Source of the DNA: Bacillota bacterium
GTDB taxonomy: Bacteria; Bacillota; Clostridia; Christensenellales; CAG-138
DNA: 43,798 nucleotides
Assembly: GCA_023395595.1 (NCBI GenBank)
Contig: JAEWYO010000033.1
Coordinates: 1 to 43,798 of the forward strand
Direction of reading: 5' to 3'
Of this stretch, positions 30,622-38,028 are shown piece after piece. The position numbers and the translations under genes are program-made. How positions within the stretch are numbered: position 1 is the first letter of the stretch; every line of letters starts with the position of its first letter. The notes below the pieces were generated by a model. The model did no database searches and was not told the DNA's origin. It worked only from the letters and a program-made list of their open reading frames with translations.

Positions 30622-31512
30622 TCAATATTCTTTCTCTTTGAACACGCGGCTGGCAATCTGCGCCAGCAGCACGCCGAGCACCACGATCACCACCGCGATG
30701 GCAGAGCCGTAGTCCACGTTTCCGCGCGTGAACGTCTGGTTATACATATAGGTGCCCGTGAGCCACGATTGATCGAGCGGGATGCCCGCGCCCATCATCA
30801 CCCACGGCAGGTCAAACACCTTCAGTGCGCCCGTCACCGCGAGGACAAGGCAAGTGCAGATGACGTTCCTTAGCAGCGGCAGCGTGATATAGCGCACACG
30901 CTTCCAACCCGTCGCGCCGTCGAGCTCCGCCGCCTCGTAAACATCGGTGGAGATATTGTTGAGTCCCGTCACGAGAATCACGAAATAGAAACCGACATAT
31001 TGCCAAAGCACCGGCAGCAGCATCGTAAAAAAGTAATATTTCTCGCCCTTCCAATCGATGTTGGCGCTGGTGATCCCAAGGTTTTGCAGAAGCTGGTTGA
31101 GCATGCCGCCGTTATAGAGGAAGATCAGGTTAAAGAGCAGGCCCAGCGCCGTCGCGCTGATGACGATCGGGAAAAAATACAGCGTGCGAAAGAATTTTTG
31201 CCCGACGCGAATACGGTCTACGATCAGCGCGAGCACCAGCGCGGTACCCACCTGAAACACCAGCGTGGAAAGCACCAGCAGCAGCGTGTTTTTTACCGCA
31301 ATGCGCATGTTCGGGTCGTTCCAGAGCTCCACATAGTTTGCAAACCACGGCTCGTTGACGCCAGCTGCCTTGGTACCCAGTCCGCTGATGGAAAGAAAAC
31401 TGTTGATGACGTTTTGAATGAATGGATAATACAGATACACGATCAAAAACAAGAACGCTGGCAGGAGAAAAAACAGCAGCGGCGCTTTTTTCTTGTAGAT
31501 CATAGAATTCAT
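30622..31512 (-). CDS. sugar ABC transporter permease (MalF/CUT1 type)
   Basis: A 296-residue permease with six predicted transmembrane segments, beginning MNSMIYKKKAPLLFFLLPAF, a usual CUT1 start. The EAA loop VYEAAELDGATGWKRVRYITLP is intact. The ATG at 31512 has GGAGG 7 nt upstream. It forms the heterodimeric channel with the next gene and receives sugar from the lipoprotein encoded 165 nt upstream, from which it is separated by a hairpin. Confidence 0.94.
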   Translation of the reverse strand: MNSMIYKKKAPLLFFLLPAFLFLIVYLYYPFIQNVINSFLSISGLGTKAAGVNEPWFANYVELWNDPNMRIAVKNTLLLVLSTLVFQVGTALVLALIVDRIRVGQKFFRTLYFFPIVISATALGLLFNLIFLYNGGMLNQLLQNLGITSANIDWKGEKYYFFTMLLPVLWQYVGFYFVILVTGLNNISTDVYEAAELDGATGWKRVRYITLPLLRNVICTCLVLAVTGALKVFDLPWVMMGAGIPLDQSWLTGTYMYNQTFTRGNVDYGSAIAVVIVVLGVLLAQIASRVFKEKEY

Positions 31513-31605
31513 TTCTGTGCCTCCGTCTGCCCGCTCCGGCCTTCGAAAAAATGCCAAACCGTGCCTCGTGTCAATCATTGAGGGTTGCTGAAGGAAAACG
31601 CTCGT

Positions 31606-31649
31606 GAAAAAGATGTTCAGGGGCCGGCCGATCACTCGGGCGGCCCCTG
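31606..31649 (-). terminator. partial terminator / processing hairpin between binding protein and permeases
   Basis: CAGGGGCCG (31618-31626) and CGGCCCCTG (31641-31649), nine perfect pairs plus an inner CCG/CGG; the minus strand then reads AACATCTTTTTC. Such intra-operon hairpins usually give the binding protein a higher mRNA level than the permeases. Confidence 0.7.
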
Positions 31650-31677
31650 TTCGGTTCAGATGGTTGTTTCGTTTGCC

Positions 31678-33012
31678 TTATTTGGCAAGCGCGGAGGTGA
31701 TGGCATCCGCTGCGGTGATCTTCGCGGTAACGATGTTCTTCACGTTGGCGAAGAGATCGCCGCGCTGTTCGCTCGTGAGCTTATCCTGCACCGCGCCGAC
31801 GACGCTGGTTGCACCCGCGCACATCGCAATTGCGGATTTCTGGAGGCTATCGAGGCTGTCCGCCGGGGTAACGCCGTTCTTGAGGGCGGTCACGGCCGTG
31901 ACGGAGAAGATCGAAACCTGCTCGTCGCTGGTCATGAACTCCACGAACTTGACGGCTGCGTCACGCTTGGCGGGATCGTCCCAAGCTTTTTTGGTAATGT
32001 AGTAGCCCATGGAGATACCGCCAATGAGGTCGGTCGCCTGACGTTCGCCTTTGGCGGGCACATAGGTCAGCGCGAAGTCGCCGAGGTGGTCGGCACAGTT
32101 GGTTTGGAAGAAACCGATTTTCCAGCTGCCGTCGATCAGGAACGCGGCCTGGCCGTCCGCCACGAGCTGAACGGTCTCTGCATCCGTCGCGGTCAGGGTA
32201 TTCTCGGGCAGATAGCCTGCATCATAAAGCGCTTTGATATCTTCGAGGCCTTTTGCCCATTTCATGCCGGTTTCGTCGGCCGCCGTTGCGGGGACGTTCA
32301 GGTGGTTTGCAGTGTTGCCGTTGTTGTAAACGGAGAACTCAAACCAATAATGCGGCACTTCCTGCAGGGAGACAGCAACCGGCGTAAAGCCTGCGTCTTT
32401 GATCTTCTGGCAGTCGAGCAGGAACTGATCCCAGGTATAGCCTGCGCCGGGCAGGGTGACACCGGCCGCTTCGAGAACCTTGGTGTTGACATACATGCTT
32501 TCCCAATAGCCGTTGACCGGCACGCTGTAGACCTTGCCGTCCACGGCGGAGGGAACGAGCATGTCGTCCTTCATGTTGGTTGCAAATTCGGGATACGCTG
32601 CGCGGATATCGTCCAGGGAGACGACCTTGCCCGCGGAGACGATTGCGTCGGAGTCATTGCCGTTGAAGTAGAAAAGTACGTCGGGCTCGGTGCCGGTTTC
32701 AAAGTCGGTCATGACTTTGGCTTTCCATTCCTCGTTGGACGTGGCAGAAGCGTCGAGCACTTTGTTGCCTGTCGCGGCTTCATAGCCGGCGAGGGCTGCT
32801 TCATAGTTGGCGCGGTTGCCGTCGTCACCGCCGTAAGAGGTCACGACCGTCAGGCTGACGGGTTCTGCTGCCGCGGGGGCTTCCGTCGCCGCTGCTGCTG
32901 CTTCTGTGGCGGCGGGTTCTTCCGTCGTCGTGGCGGGGGCTGCCGGCTGGCAAGCCGCAAACGCGGTCAGGCACATTGCCAGAACCAGAATGAGCGCTAT
33001 TGTTTTCTTCAT
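31678..33012 (-). CDS. sugar ABC transporter substrate-binding lipoprotein (family 1)
   Basis: A 444-residue extracellular binding lipoprotein. The signal peptide ends in the lipobox TAFAAC (Cys21), then an Ala/Thr/Glu/Pro-rich linker to about residue 50. The mature domain has the MalE-type layout, with EPDVLFYFNGNDSDAI early, the hinge motif YSVPVNGYWESMYVNTKVLEAAGV, and AAFLIDGSWKIGFF later. Aromatic residues suitable for sugar stacking are plentiful. The ATG at 33012 has GGAGG 10 nt upstream. Its promoter lies just upstream, and it leads the importer operon. Confidence 0.94.
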   Translation of the reverse strand: MKKTIALILVLAMCLTAFAACQPAAPATTTEEPAATEAAAAATEAPAAAEPVSLTVVTSYGGDDGNRANYEAALAGYEAATGNKVLDASATSNEEWKAKVMTDFETGTEPDVLFYFNGNDSDAIVSAGKVVSLDDIRAAYPEFATNMKDDMLVPSAVDGKVYSVPVNGYWESMYVNTKVLEAAGVTLPGAGYTWDQFLLDCQKIKDAGFTPVAVSLQEVPHYWFEFSVYNNGNTANHLNVPATAADETGMKWAKGLEDIKALYDAGYLPENTLTATDAETVQLVADGQAAFLIDGSWKIGFFQTNCADHLGDFALTYVPAKGERQATDLIGGISMGYYITKKAWDDPAKRDAAVKFVEFMTSDEQVSIFSVTAVTALKNGVTPADSLDSLQKSAIAMCAGATSVVGAVQDKLTSEQRGDLFANVKNIVTAKITAADAITSALAK

Positions 33013-33073
33013 GGTCTCTTTCCTCCGTATCGATTTGTTTGAAATGCAAAAACGATTTGCCCTTGATGGTCTC

Positions 33074-33103
33074 ATTATAAAACGCGTCAAGTCGGGCGAA
33101 TAA
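33074..33103 (-). promoter_or_regulatory. promoter of the sugar importer operon
   Basis: Minus-strand TATAAT (33074-33079) with a weak -35, TTATTC (33098-33103), 18 bp apart. A perfect -10 with a poor -35 suits an activator-dependent promoter, which matches control by the YesN-type regulator. The leader is about 55 nt. Confidence 0.5.
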
Positions 33104-33209
33104 GACACGCGGTTGTCGTATTTTGCACGTGGTTGTTCTGTTCACCTGCGCGGACAACGCGAGACAAAAGTTCCATACATATTTGGTATTTGCATCGTAC
33201 AAAAACTGG

Positions 33210-34940
33210 CTATATGCGCGGCTTTGCCAGAGGCAGTGTGATCCGTGCGAGGATGCACCCCGGCGCAATCTCTGCAATGCTCAGCCCGAATGCTTCGCCG
33301 TAGAGAATTTTGAGGCGACGGTTGACGTTGCGGATACCGATGCGGCCAAGCTTGTTCTCCTCTTCCTCACTCGTGCCGTCCCAGCTGAGCAGCCGCGCGA
33401 TGTTCTCGCGATCCTGCTGGGTCATGCTGCCGTCGTTCTCCACCTCTAGATAAAGGTATTCTTTTGCGAAGATGCGGAGGGTCAACGCGCCATTTGCGCG
33501 TTTCTCGATGCCGTGCTCCATCGCGTTTTCCACGATCGGCTGCAAGATTAGCCGCGGCACCATCTGATCCAGCAGGGATTCGTCGATTTGCTTATCCACG
33601 CGCAGACGTTCGCCATAGCGTTCCGAAAGAATATAGAGATACGCGTCCACATAGCGCAATTCCTCGGAGACGGTCACGACCGAGCTGCCGCCGCGCGCCA
33701 TCGCCGCATCCAGCATAGTGGAAAGCGCCTCGATCATCCGGCAGGCTTTCTCGTTGTTTGCCATGCGCGCCTCCCAGTTGATGATCTCCAAGGTGTTGTT
33801 CAGGAAATGCGGACTGATTTGGCTTTGAAGCGCCTTTACCCGCGCGTCCTGCAAGGCAAGTTGCTCCTCATAACTTTGGTCAAACTGGGTTTTCAGCTCG
33901 GCGGACATACTGTTGAAGTGCTCGGCCAGCGAACGAAACTCCCGGCTCTCCGGCAAGGGCGTGATGGCATAGCCGCGCTCTCCGCGCTTGACGTGCCGCG
34001 CAGCGTCGATCAGTCGTGCCAGCGGGTCACTCACATAGCGATAGAACGCCCAGATGACGAACGCCAGCAGCGGCAGCGCCAACAGCATCACCAGCACGAG
34101 AAAGCGCATGGAGCTGGGTAGTTCACTGGTGATCTGCATCCCGTCCGCGCGCGCATAGAGCGAGAGTGTGTAGTCCGAGGTGCGTAGTGTCCGCTCAATG
34201 GGATAGAGCGCCTCCGCCCTTGCATCCTTGCCCTCCACCGCCTGCGGGGTCACGCCTTCCCCCGCGATTACGCGCGGGATTTCGTTGAGGTCCACGCTTG
34301 CATCCGTGAGCCAAACGATGTTGTCCAGCGGCGCAAACAGCGCTTCCTCGTCGCATTCCATCACGATCACAGCATAGGGATGAAATGCGCTGTCCACGAT
34401 GTTGCGGAGCATATAGAGTACGCCGTTGGCTTCAAAAAAACGCACACGCGTGCTGGCATCCTGCGAAATCTCCCGCGCCATCTCGTGCGCATACGCGCGA
34501 TAGTTGCGGATCGGCTCCGTCTTGCCCATATTCGAGCGGTTGCTCGCGTAATAGATGGTAGAAGGATTCTTCACGAAATAGAGCATCACGCCGCGAAAAT
34601 TCTCGTCGTAGGAATATTGCTGCGACAGATACTCCGTCACGCTGCCGTAGAGCGCGACGCCATCCGCATCCTCCGCGTATTGCGACCACGCGCGCTGGAT
34701 GACATTGTCATAGCTCGCCGCGCGGGAGGCTGCCAGCGCGGAATCGATCGAGTTTTTCGTCATGTCCATCGCGTTTGTGACGCTGGTTTCAATCGTGTCG
34801 TCGATCCGGCTTTGCAGATTGTTGCGGATAAAATAGCCTGAAAGCGTGAGAATGAGCAGCACCGGCAGCACCCAGCATACGCCGATGAGCGCAATGAGTC
34901 CGTGTTTGAGGGAAATCCCCTTGCCTGTCCGCTCCGCCAT
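33210..34940 (-). CDS. YesM-type sensor histidine kinase
   Basis: A 576-residue membrane sensor kinase. Transmembrane helices at about 13-38 and 281-303 flank an extracellular sensor domain of some 240 residues. A HAMP linker (about 304-356, YRYVSDPLARLIDAARHV) leads to the His_kinase domain with the phospho-acceptor His378 in QISPHFLNN and an ATPase domain with PIVENAMEHG and GRIGIRNVNRRL. The ATG at 34940 has AAGGAGG 8 nt upstream. It should phosphorylate the YesN-type regulator at 28927; the two are separated by the importer genes. The extracellular ligand, perhaps the sugar or its binding protein, is unknown. Confidence 0.95.
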   Translation of the reverse strand: MAERTGKGISLKHGLIALIGVCWVLPVLLILTLSGYFIRNNLQSRIDDTIETSVTNAMDMTKNSIDSALAASRAASYDNVIQRAWSQYAEDADGVALYGSVTEYLSQQYSYDENFRGVMLYFVKNPSTIYYASNRSNMGKTEPIRNYRAYAHEMAREISQDASTRVRFFEANGVLYMLRNIVDSAFHPYAVIVMECDEEALFAPLDNIVWLTDASVDLNEIPRVIAGEGVTPQAVEGKDARAEALYPIERTLRTSDYTLSLYARADGMQITSELPSSMRFLVLVMLLALPLLAFVIWAFYRYVSDPLARLIDAARHVKRGERGYAITPLPESREFRSLAEHFNSMSAELKTQFDQSYEEQLALQDARVKALQSQISPHFLNNTLEIINWEARMANNEKACRMIEALSTMLDAAMARGGSSVVTVSEELRYVDAYLYILSERYGERLRVDKQIDESLLDQMVPRLILQPIVENAMEHGIEKRANGALTLRIFAKEYLYLEVENDGSMTQQDRENIARLLSWDGTSEEEENKLGRIGIRNVNRRLKILYGEAFGLSIAEIAPGCILARITLPLAKPRI

Positions 34941-34970
34941 TGCCGTTGACCTCCTTGCGTGATGATAAGA

Positions 34971-35000
34971 GAAGAAAGGCTCCGGAAAACCCCGAAGCCT
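34971..35000 (-). terminator. probable terminator after the GH94 gene
   Basis: AGGCT-c-CGG (34977-34985) pairs with CCG-a-AGCCT (34992-35000) with one mismatch; the minus strand continues TTTCTTCTC. It lies 39 nt after the phosphorylase stop and just before the kinase gene. Confidence 0.55.
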
Positions 35001-35038
35001 GTCTGATGCATGAATAGTGAATTGCGCGAAGGATGCCG

Positions 35039-37429
35039 TTACCCCAACTCGACCTCCACGCGGCAGCGCGTGCCGGCGGGACGCTGCGGGATAGAAGCCA
35101 CCAACTCGCCGTCGAGCAAAATCCGCTTGACCCCGCAGGTGACGCCCTTCGGATTCGTCACGCGGATGTCATACGTTGCCCCGCGCCATTCGCGGGAAAC
35201 GAAAAACTCGTTCCAGCTTGCCGGAATGCAAGGATCGACCACGAGGCAATCATAGTCCGGTTTGATGCCGAGGATGTATTCCGTCGCCGCATAGTACGAC
35301 CATCCGGCGGAACCCGTCATAAACGGATGCCGCGCCCGGCCAAACGCCGTGTGCGCACTGCCAACCACAAATTGACAGTAAACATACGGCTCCGCCTGCC
35401 GTACTTCTATCTTATCATTTTGGTTGTAGGGACACAATGCATCGTAAAACGACATGGCCGTTTCACCCGCGCCAAGCGCGCAGGCAGCACCCCAAGCCCA
35501 GGGGTTGGGATGCGAGAAGATCGCGCCGTTTTCCTTCAGCCCCGGATACACGCGCGTGACAAATCCGATGCCGTCATCCGGCTTGGTGTAAGGCGGCGCG
35601 TTGAGCAGGATGCCGTATGGCGTATAAAGATAGTCCTGAATCGCCTTGAGCGCTTGTTCCCCGCGCTCCTTGGACGCAACGCCGGAGAGAACCGCCCATG
35701 CGTTGCTTTCAAGGTGCACCTTACCCTCCGCGTCGGAATGGGTGCCGATCTTTCGGTTGTCCGCCGTGATGCCGCGGATATACCAGCTTCCGTCCCAAAG
35801 CACGCATTCGCAAACGTCTTTGACATGCTCCGCCATCGTGCGGTAATACGCCGCGTCTTCGCTTCGCCTAAGCTTTTCCGCAAGCGGCACGAAGTGATCC
35901 AGCGCCCAGTAGTGCAAAAAGCTCACCATCGCGCTCTCGCCGCCGCCGAGGTTGAGGCAGTCGTTCCAGTCCGCACGCAAGCCTTTGCAGATTCCGTTTT
36001 GCCCTACCTGTTCCGCCGAGAAGTTCAAAATACGCTTCAGGTGATCATAGACGCTCTCTTCCCCGCCGTCCGCATAGGTTACAATCTCTGCTGCAAAGGC
36101 AAAATCGCCCGTCTCTTTGATGTATTGCGCAACGGAAACCACGAGCCAGAGTGCGTCGTCCGAGCAGGCGTCCTTGATGCCGTGGACAATGCTCGCGCGA
36201 TCCGGTACGGGAATCACGGTTGGCGAACGGAAGCTCTGCTGCTTCTGCTCCGGCTCAAACCAGCGCGGCTCAAACAGATGCAGCCCGTAGCCCGCCTTTG
36301 TTTCGGCACGGAGCAGTTCCACGATGCGCTGGCGGCACTTTTCGGGGTTGCTGTGTGGCACACACATCGCGTCCTGCGCCGTGTCCCGATAGCCCAGACC
36401 CGTGCGCCCGCCAACCTCGATGAACGAGGAAAAGCGCGAGAAGATCACGTTGATCTCGCTTTGATATAGCGTCCAGATATTGACGAGCGCGTTCATGCCC
36501 GCGTTGGGCGTGCTGATCTGGAGGCGCGTGAGCTTCTCGTCCCAGAACACGCGGAGTTTTTCAAACTGTTCGTCCACGGCAGTCTCGTTTGCATACGCTT
36601 GCCGGATGGCTTTGCCCTCCTCGATTCCGCCCTCGCCAAGTAAAAAGATCAGGCGAGTTTGCTCGCCGGGTTGCAGCGTCAGGCGCTTTTGCAGCGCGCC
36701 GCAGTGGTTCCCGCCGAGCTCCGCGCTGCTGGAGCACATACCACGCTCGACCGCAATAGGGTTTTGCTCGGTGCGATACGCGCCAAGGAACGAATCCCGC
36801 AGGCAATCGTAGCCGTCGGGCACGAAATTGGACGTAAAGAACTGATAGCCGTCCTCTTCATAATAAAGGTCATGCTCGATGATGCCGTCTTGATAACGCG
36901 ATCCCGCCGCATACAGGCTCATCTGAAAATTGCGGTTGTCCATGTCGATCTGGTGAAACGAAAACTCGCAATAGGAATAGGCAGAGAGATTCCGCACACG
37001 ATCGCTGTCGTTGCGAATCACGACATCCCAAATCTCAACGGGCGTATCCTGCGCGACAAACAGCGTCTGCTGCGCGTGGATGCCCTTGTAATCGCAGAGG
37101 TATTTGCTGTAGGAAAGTCCGTGGCGGCAAGCATAGTTCGCCTGGTCAAGCGGCTTGCCGACCGGCTGCCAGCTCACGCTCCAAAAATCGCCGTCCGCAT
37201 CATCCCGCAGGTAGACATAGTGTCCGGGGAAATCCATCGGTACGCCGTTCGGGCGAAAGCGCGTGATGCGGTGGTATTCGCTCGACCCGGAGAAGAGATA
37301 GCCTCCCGCCGTCTGGTTGAGAACGCCGCACATATCCTTTGTTCCAATATAGTTTGTCCAGGAGACGGGCGTATCCACCCGCTCAATGACGTATTCTCGG
37401 TTTTCGTTGTCGAAATATCCATATCTCAT
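35039..37429 (-). CDS. GH94 family disaccharide phosphorylase (chitobiose/cellobiose phosphorylase-like)
   Basis: A 796-residue cytoplasmic glycoside phosphorylase that splits a beta-linked disaccharide with inorganic phosphate. The beta-sandwich domain (about 1-270, MRYGYFDNENREYV, GDFWSVSWQPV, RHGLSYSKY) is followed by a helical linker and the (alpha/alpha)6 barrel. The catalytic acid is Asp487 in LRADWNDCLNLGGGES; sugar-site segments GGRTGLGYRDTAQDAM and YPGLKENGAIFSHPNPW and the phosphate site FMTGSAGWSY are intact. These segments recall N,N'-diacetylchitobiose phosphorylase more than cellobiose phosphorylase, from memory. The ATG at 37429 has AGGA 7 nt upstream and is the family start. 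It is cytoplasmic (no signal peptide), as expected downstream of an importer. Confidence 0.93.
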   Translation of the reverse strand: MRYGYFDNENREYVIERVDTPVSWTNYIGTKDMCGVLNQTAGGYLFSGSSEYHRITRFRPNGVPMDFPGHYVYLRDDADGDFWSVSWQPVGKPLDQANYACRHGLSYSKYLCDYKGIHAQQTLFVAQDTPVEIWDVVIRNDSDRVRNLSAYSYCEFSFHQIDMDNRNFQMSLYAAGSRYQDGIIEHDLYYEEDGYQFFTSNFVPDGYDCLRDSFLGAYRTEQNPIAVERGMCSSSAELGGNHCGALQKRLTLQPGEQTRLIFLLGEGGIEEGKAIRQAYANETAVDEQFEKLRVFWDEKLTRLQISTPNAGMNALVNIWTLYQSEINVIFSRFSSFIEVGGRTGLGYRDTAQDAMCVPHSNPEKCRQRIVELLRAETKAGYGLHLFEPRWFEPEQKQQSFRSPTVIPVPDRASIVHGIKDACSDDALWLVVSVAQYIKETGDFAFAAEIVTYADGGEESVYDHLKRILNFSAEQVGQNGICKGLRADWNDCLNLGGGESAMVSFLHYWALDHFVPLAEKLRRSEDAAYYRTMAEHVKDVCECVLWDGSWYIRGITADNRKIGTHSDAEGKVHLESNAWAVLSGVASKERGEQALKAIQDYLYTPYGILLNAPPYTKPDDGIGFVTRVYPGLKENGAIFSHPNPWAWGAACALGAGETAMSFYDALCPYNQNDKIEVRQAEPYVYCQFVVGSAHTAFGRARHPFMTGSAGWSYYAATEYILGIKPDYDCLVVDPCIPASWNEFFVSREWRGATYDIRVTNPKGVTCGVKRILLDGELVASIPQRPAGTRCRVEVELG

Positions 37430-37440
37430 ATTCAGATTCC

Positions 37441-37482
37441 TCATTCCGGCATGTTTTCGTTATAACAACTACCATAACGCAT
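37441..37482 (-). CDS. 13-codon upstream open frame, a diverged copy of the GH94 start
   Basis: A 13-residue frame (MRYGSCYNENMPE, then TGA) with a better ribosome site, AAGGAGGA at 37491-37498, 8 nt before its ATG, than the phosphorylase gene itself. It matches the phosphorylase N-terminus MRYGYFDNENREY at 7 of 13 positions, and about 30 of 43 bases from the GAGGA site to CGAAAAC are identical between the two copies. Its stop ends 11 nt before the real start, which suits translational coupling. It is most likely a tandem duplication of the 5' end now serving, or decaying, as a leader peptide. Confidence 0.6.
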   Translation of the reverse strand: MRYGSCYNENMPE

Positions 37483-37510
37483 GCTCAGAATCCTCCTTCT
37501 GGCATTCTAT

Positions 37511-37524
37511 CGAAAGCGGTTGCC
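37511..37524. promoter_or_regulatory. cre-like site upstream of the GH94 gene
   Basis: CGAAAGCGGTTGCC fits the catabolite-responsive element pattern TGNAANCGNTNNCA except at its first and last bases. It is 13 bp upstream of the leader-peptide ribosome site. CcpA-type control of a sugar locus would be expected. I found no convincing promoter in 37483-37955, so its position relative to the start site is unknown; apart from an inverted CTGTTACA/TGTAACAG pair (37628-37689) I see nothing else in that stretch. Confidence 0.4.
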
Positions 37525-37955
37525 CGCGTCTACGATGGCGCATGCGTTCTTTTGTCTGTGCTTGTGCGTGTGGCAGACTCGTTCTGGAAAGAGGGTGTTT
37601 CTGACAATGCAAAACCAGTGCTCTTGCCTGTTACACGCGTTCATCCTCGCGGGCGAATAGTTGCACAGCAATCACATTTCATGTAACAGTTTATCGCCGT
37701 GTGTTTGTCATGCGCACTTCGTTTTGTCTTTACTGTTTATCGTAATATTTCACTCGAATTACCTGCGTGCCAAAAACGCGAAATAATGGTTTTGGTCTCT
37801 GCGCAAAAAACAGTGATCGCTCGCCCGCCCGATCAACACAAACCCGAATATGTTGTATATACTACTTTTCTCGCGCAAAACATACAAAAATCGCATAAAA
37901 AAGCGACAAATTCGGTCTCAAATGCAGTGCAAAACAAGAAAACAAAACGTTTTGA

Positions 37956-37984
37956 TTGACAGGAGAACAGCACGTAAATACAAT
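37956..37984 (+). promoter_or_regulatory. promoter of the PAS/HD-GYP gene
   Basis: TTGACA (37956-37961), 17 bp, TACAAT (37979-37984). The leader is about 38 nt and contains the small palindrome CAATA-g-TATTG just downstream of the -10. Confidence 0.75.
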
Positions 37985-38028
37985 AAATACAATAGTATTG
38001 CTTTGATAGAGAGAGGAAACGAGTAGGC

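Noticed and set aside
31585..33042. Open frame of 485 codons on the plus strand opposite the sugar-binding lipoprotein
   Set aside because: Antisense shadow; the opposite strand encodes a complete lipoprotein with signal peptide and ribosome site.
35033..36469. Open frame of 478 codons on the plus strand opposite the GH94 gene
   Set aside because: Shadow frame without ribosome site or recognisable domains.
37504..37509. TAGAAT on the minus strand as -10 box for the GH94 gene
   Set aside because: The start of transcription would fall inside the ribosome site of the leader peptide, and there is no -35 box.
37699..37959. Possible 86-residue gene in the region between the GH94 and HD-GYP genes
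   Set aside because: No ribosome site, a composition unlike the neighbours, and it runs into the promoter at 37956-37984.
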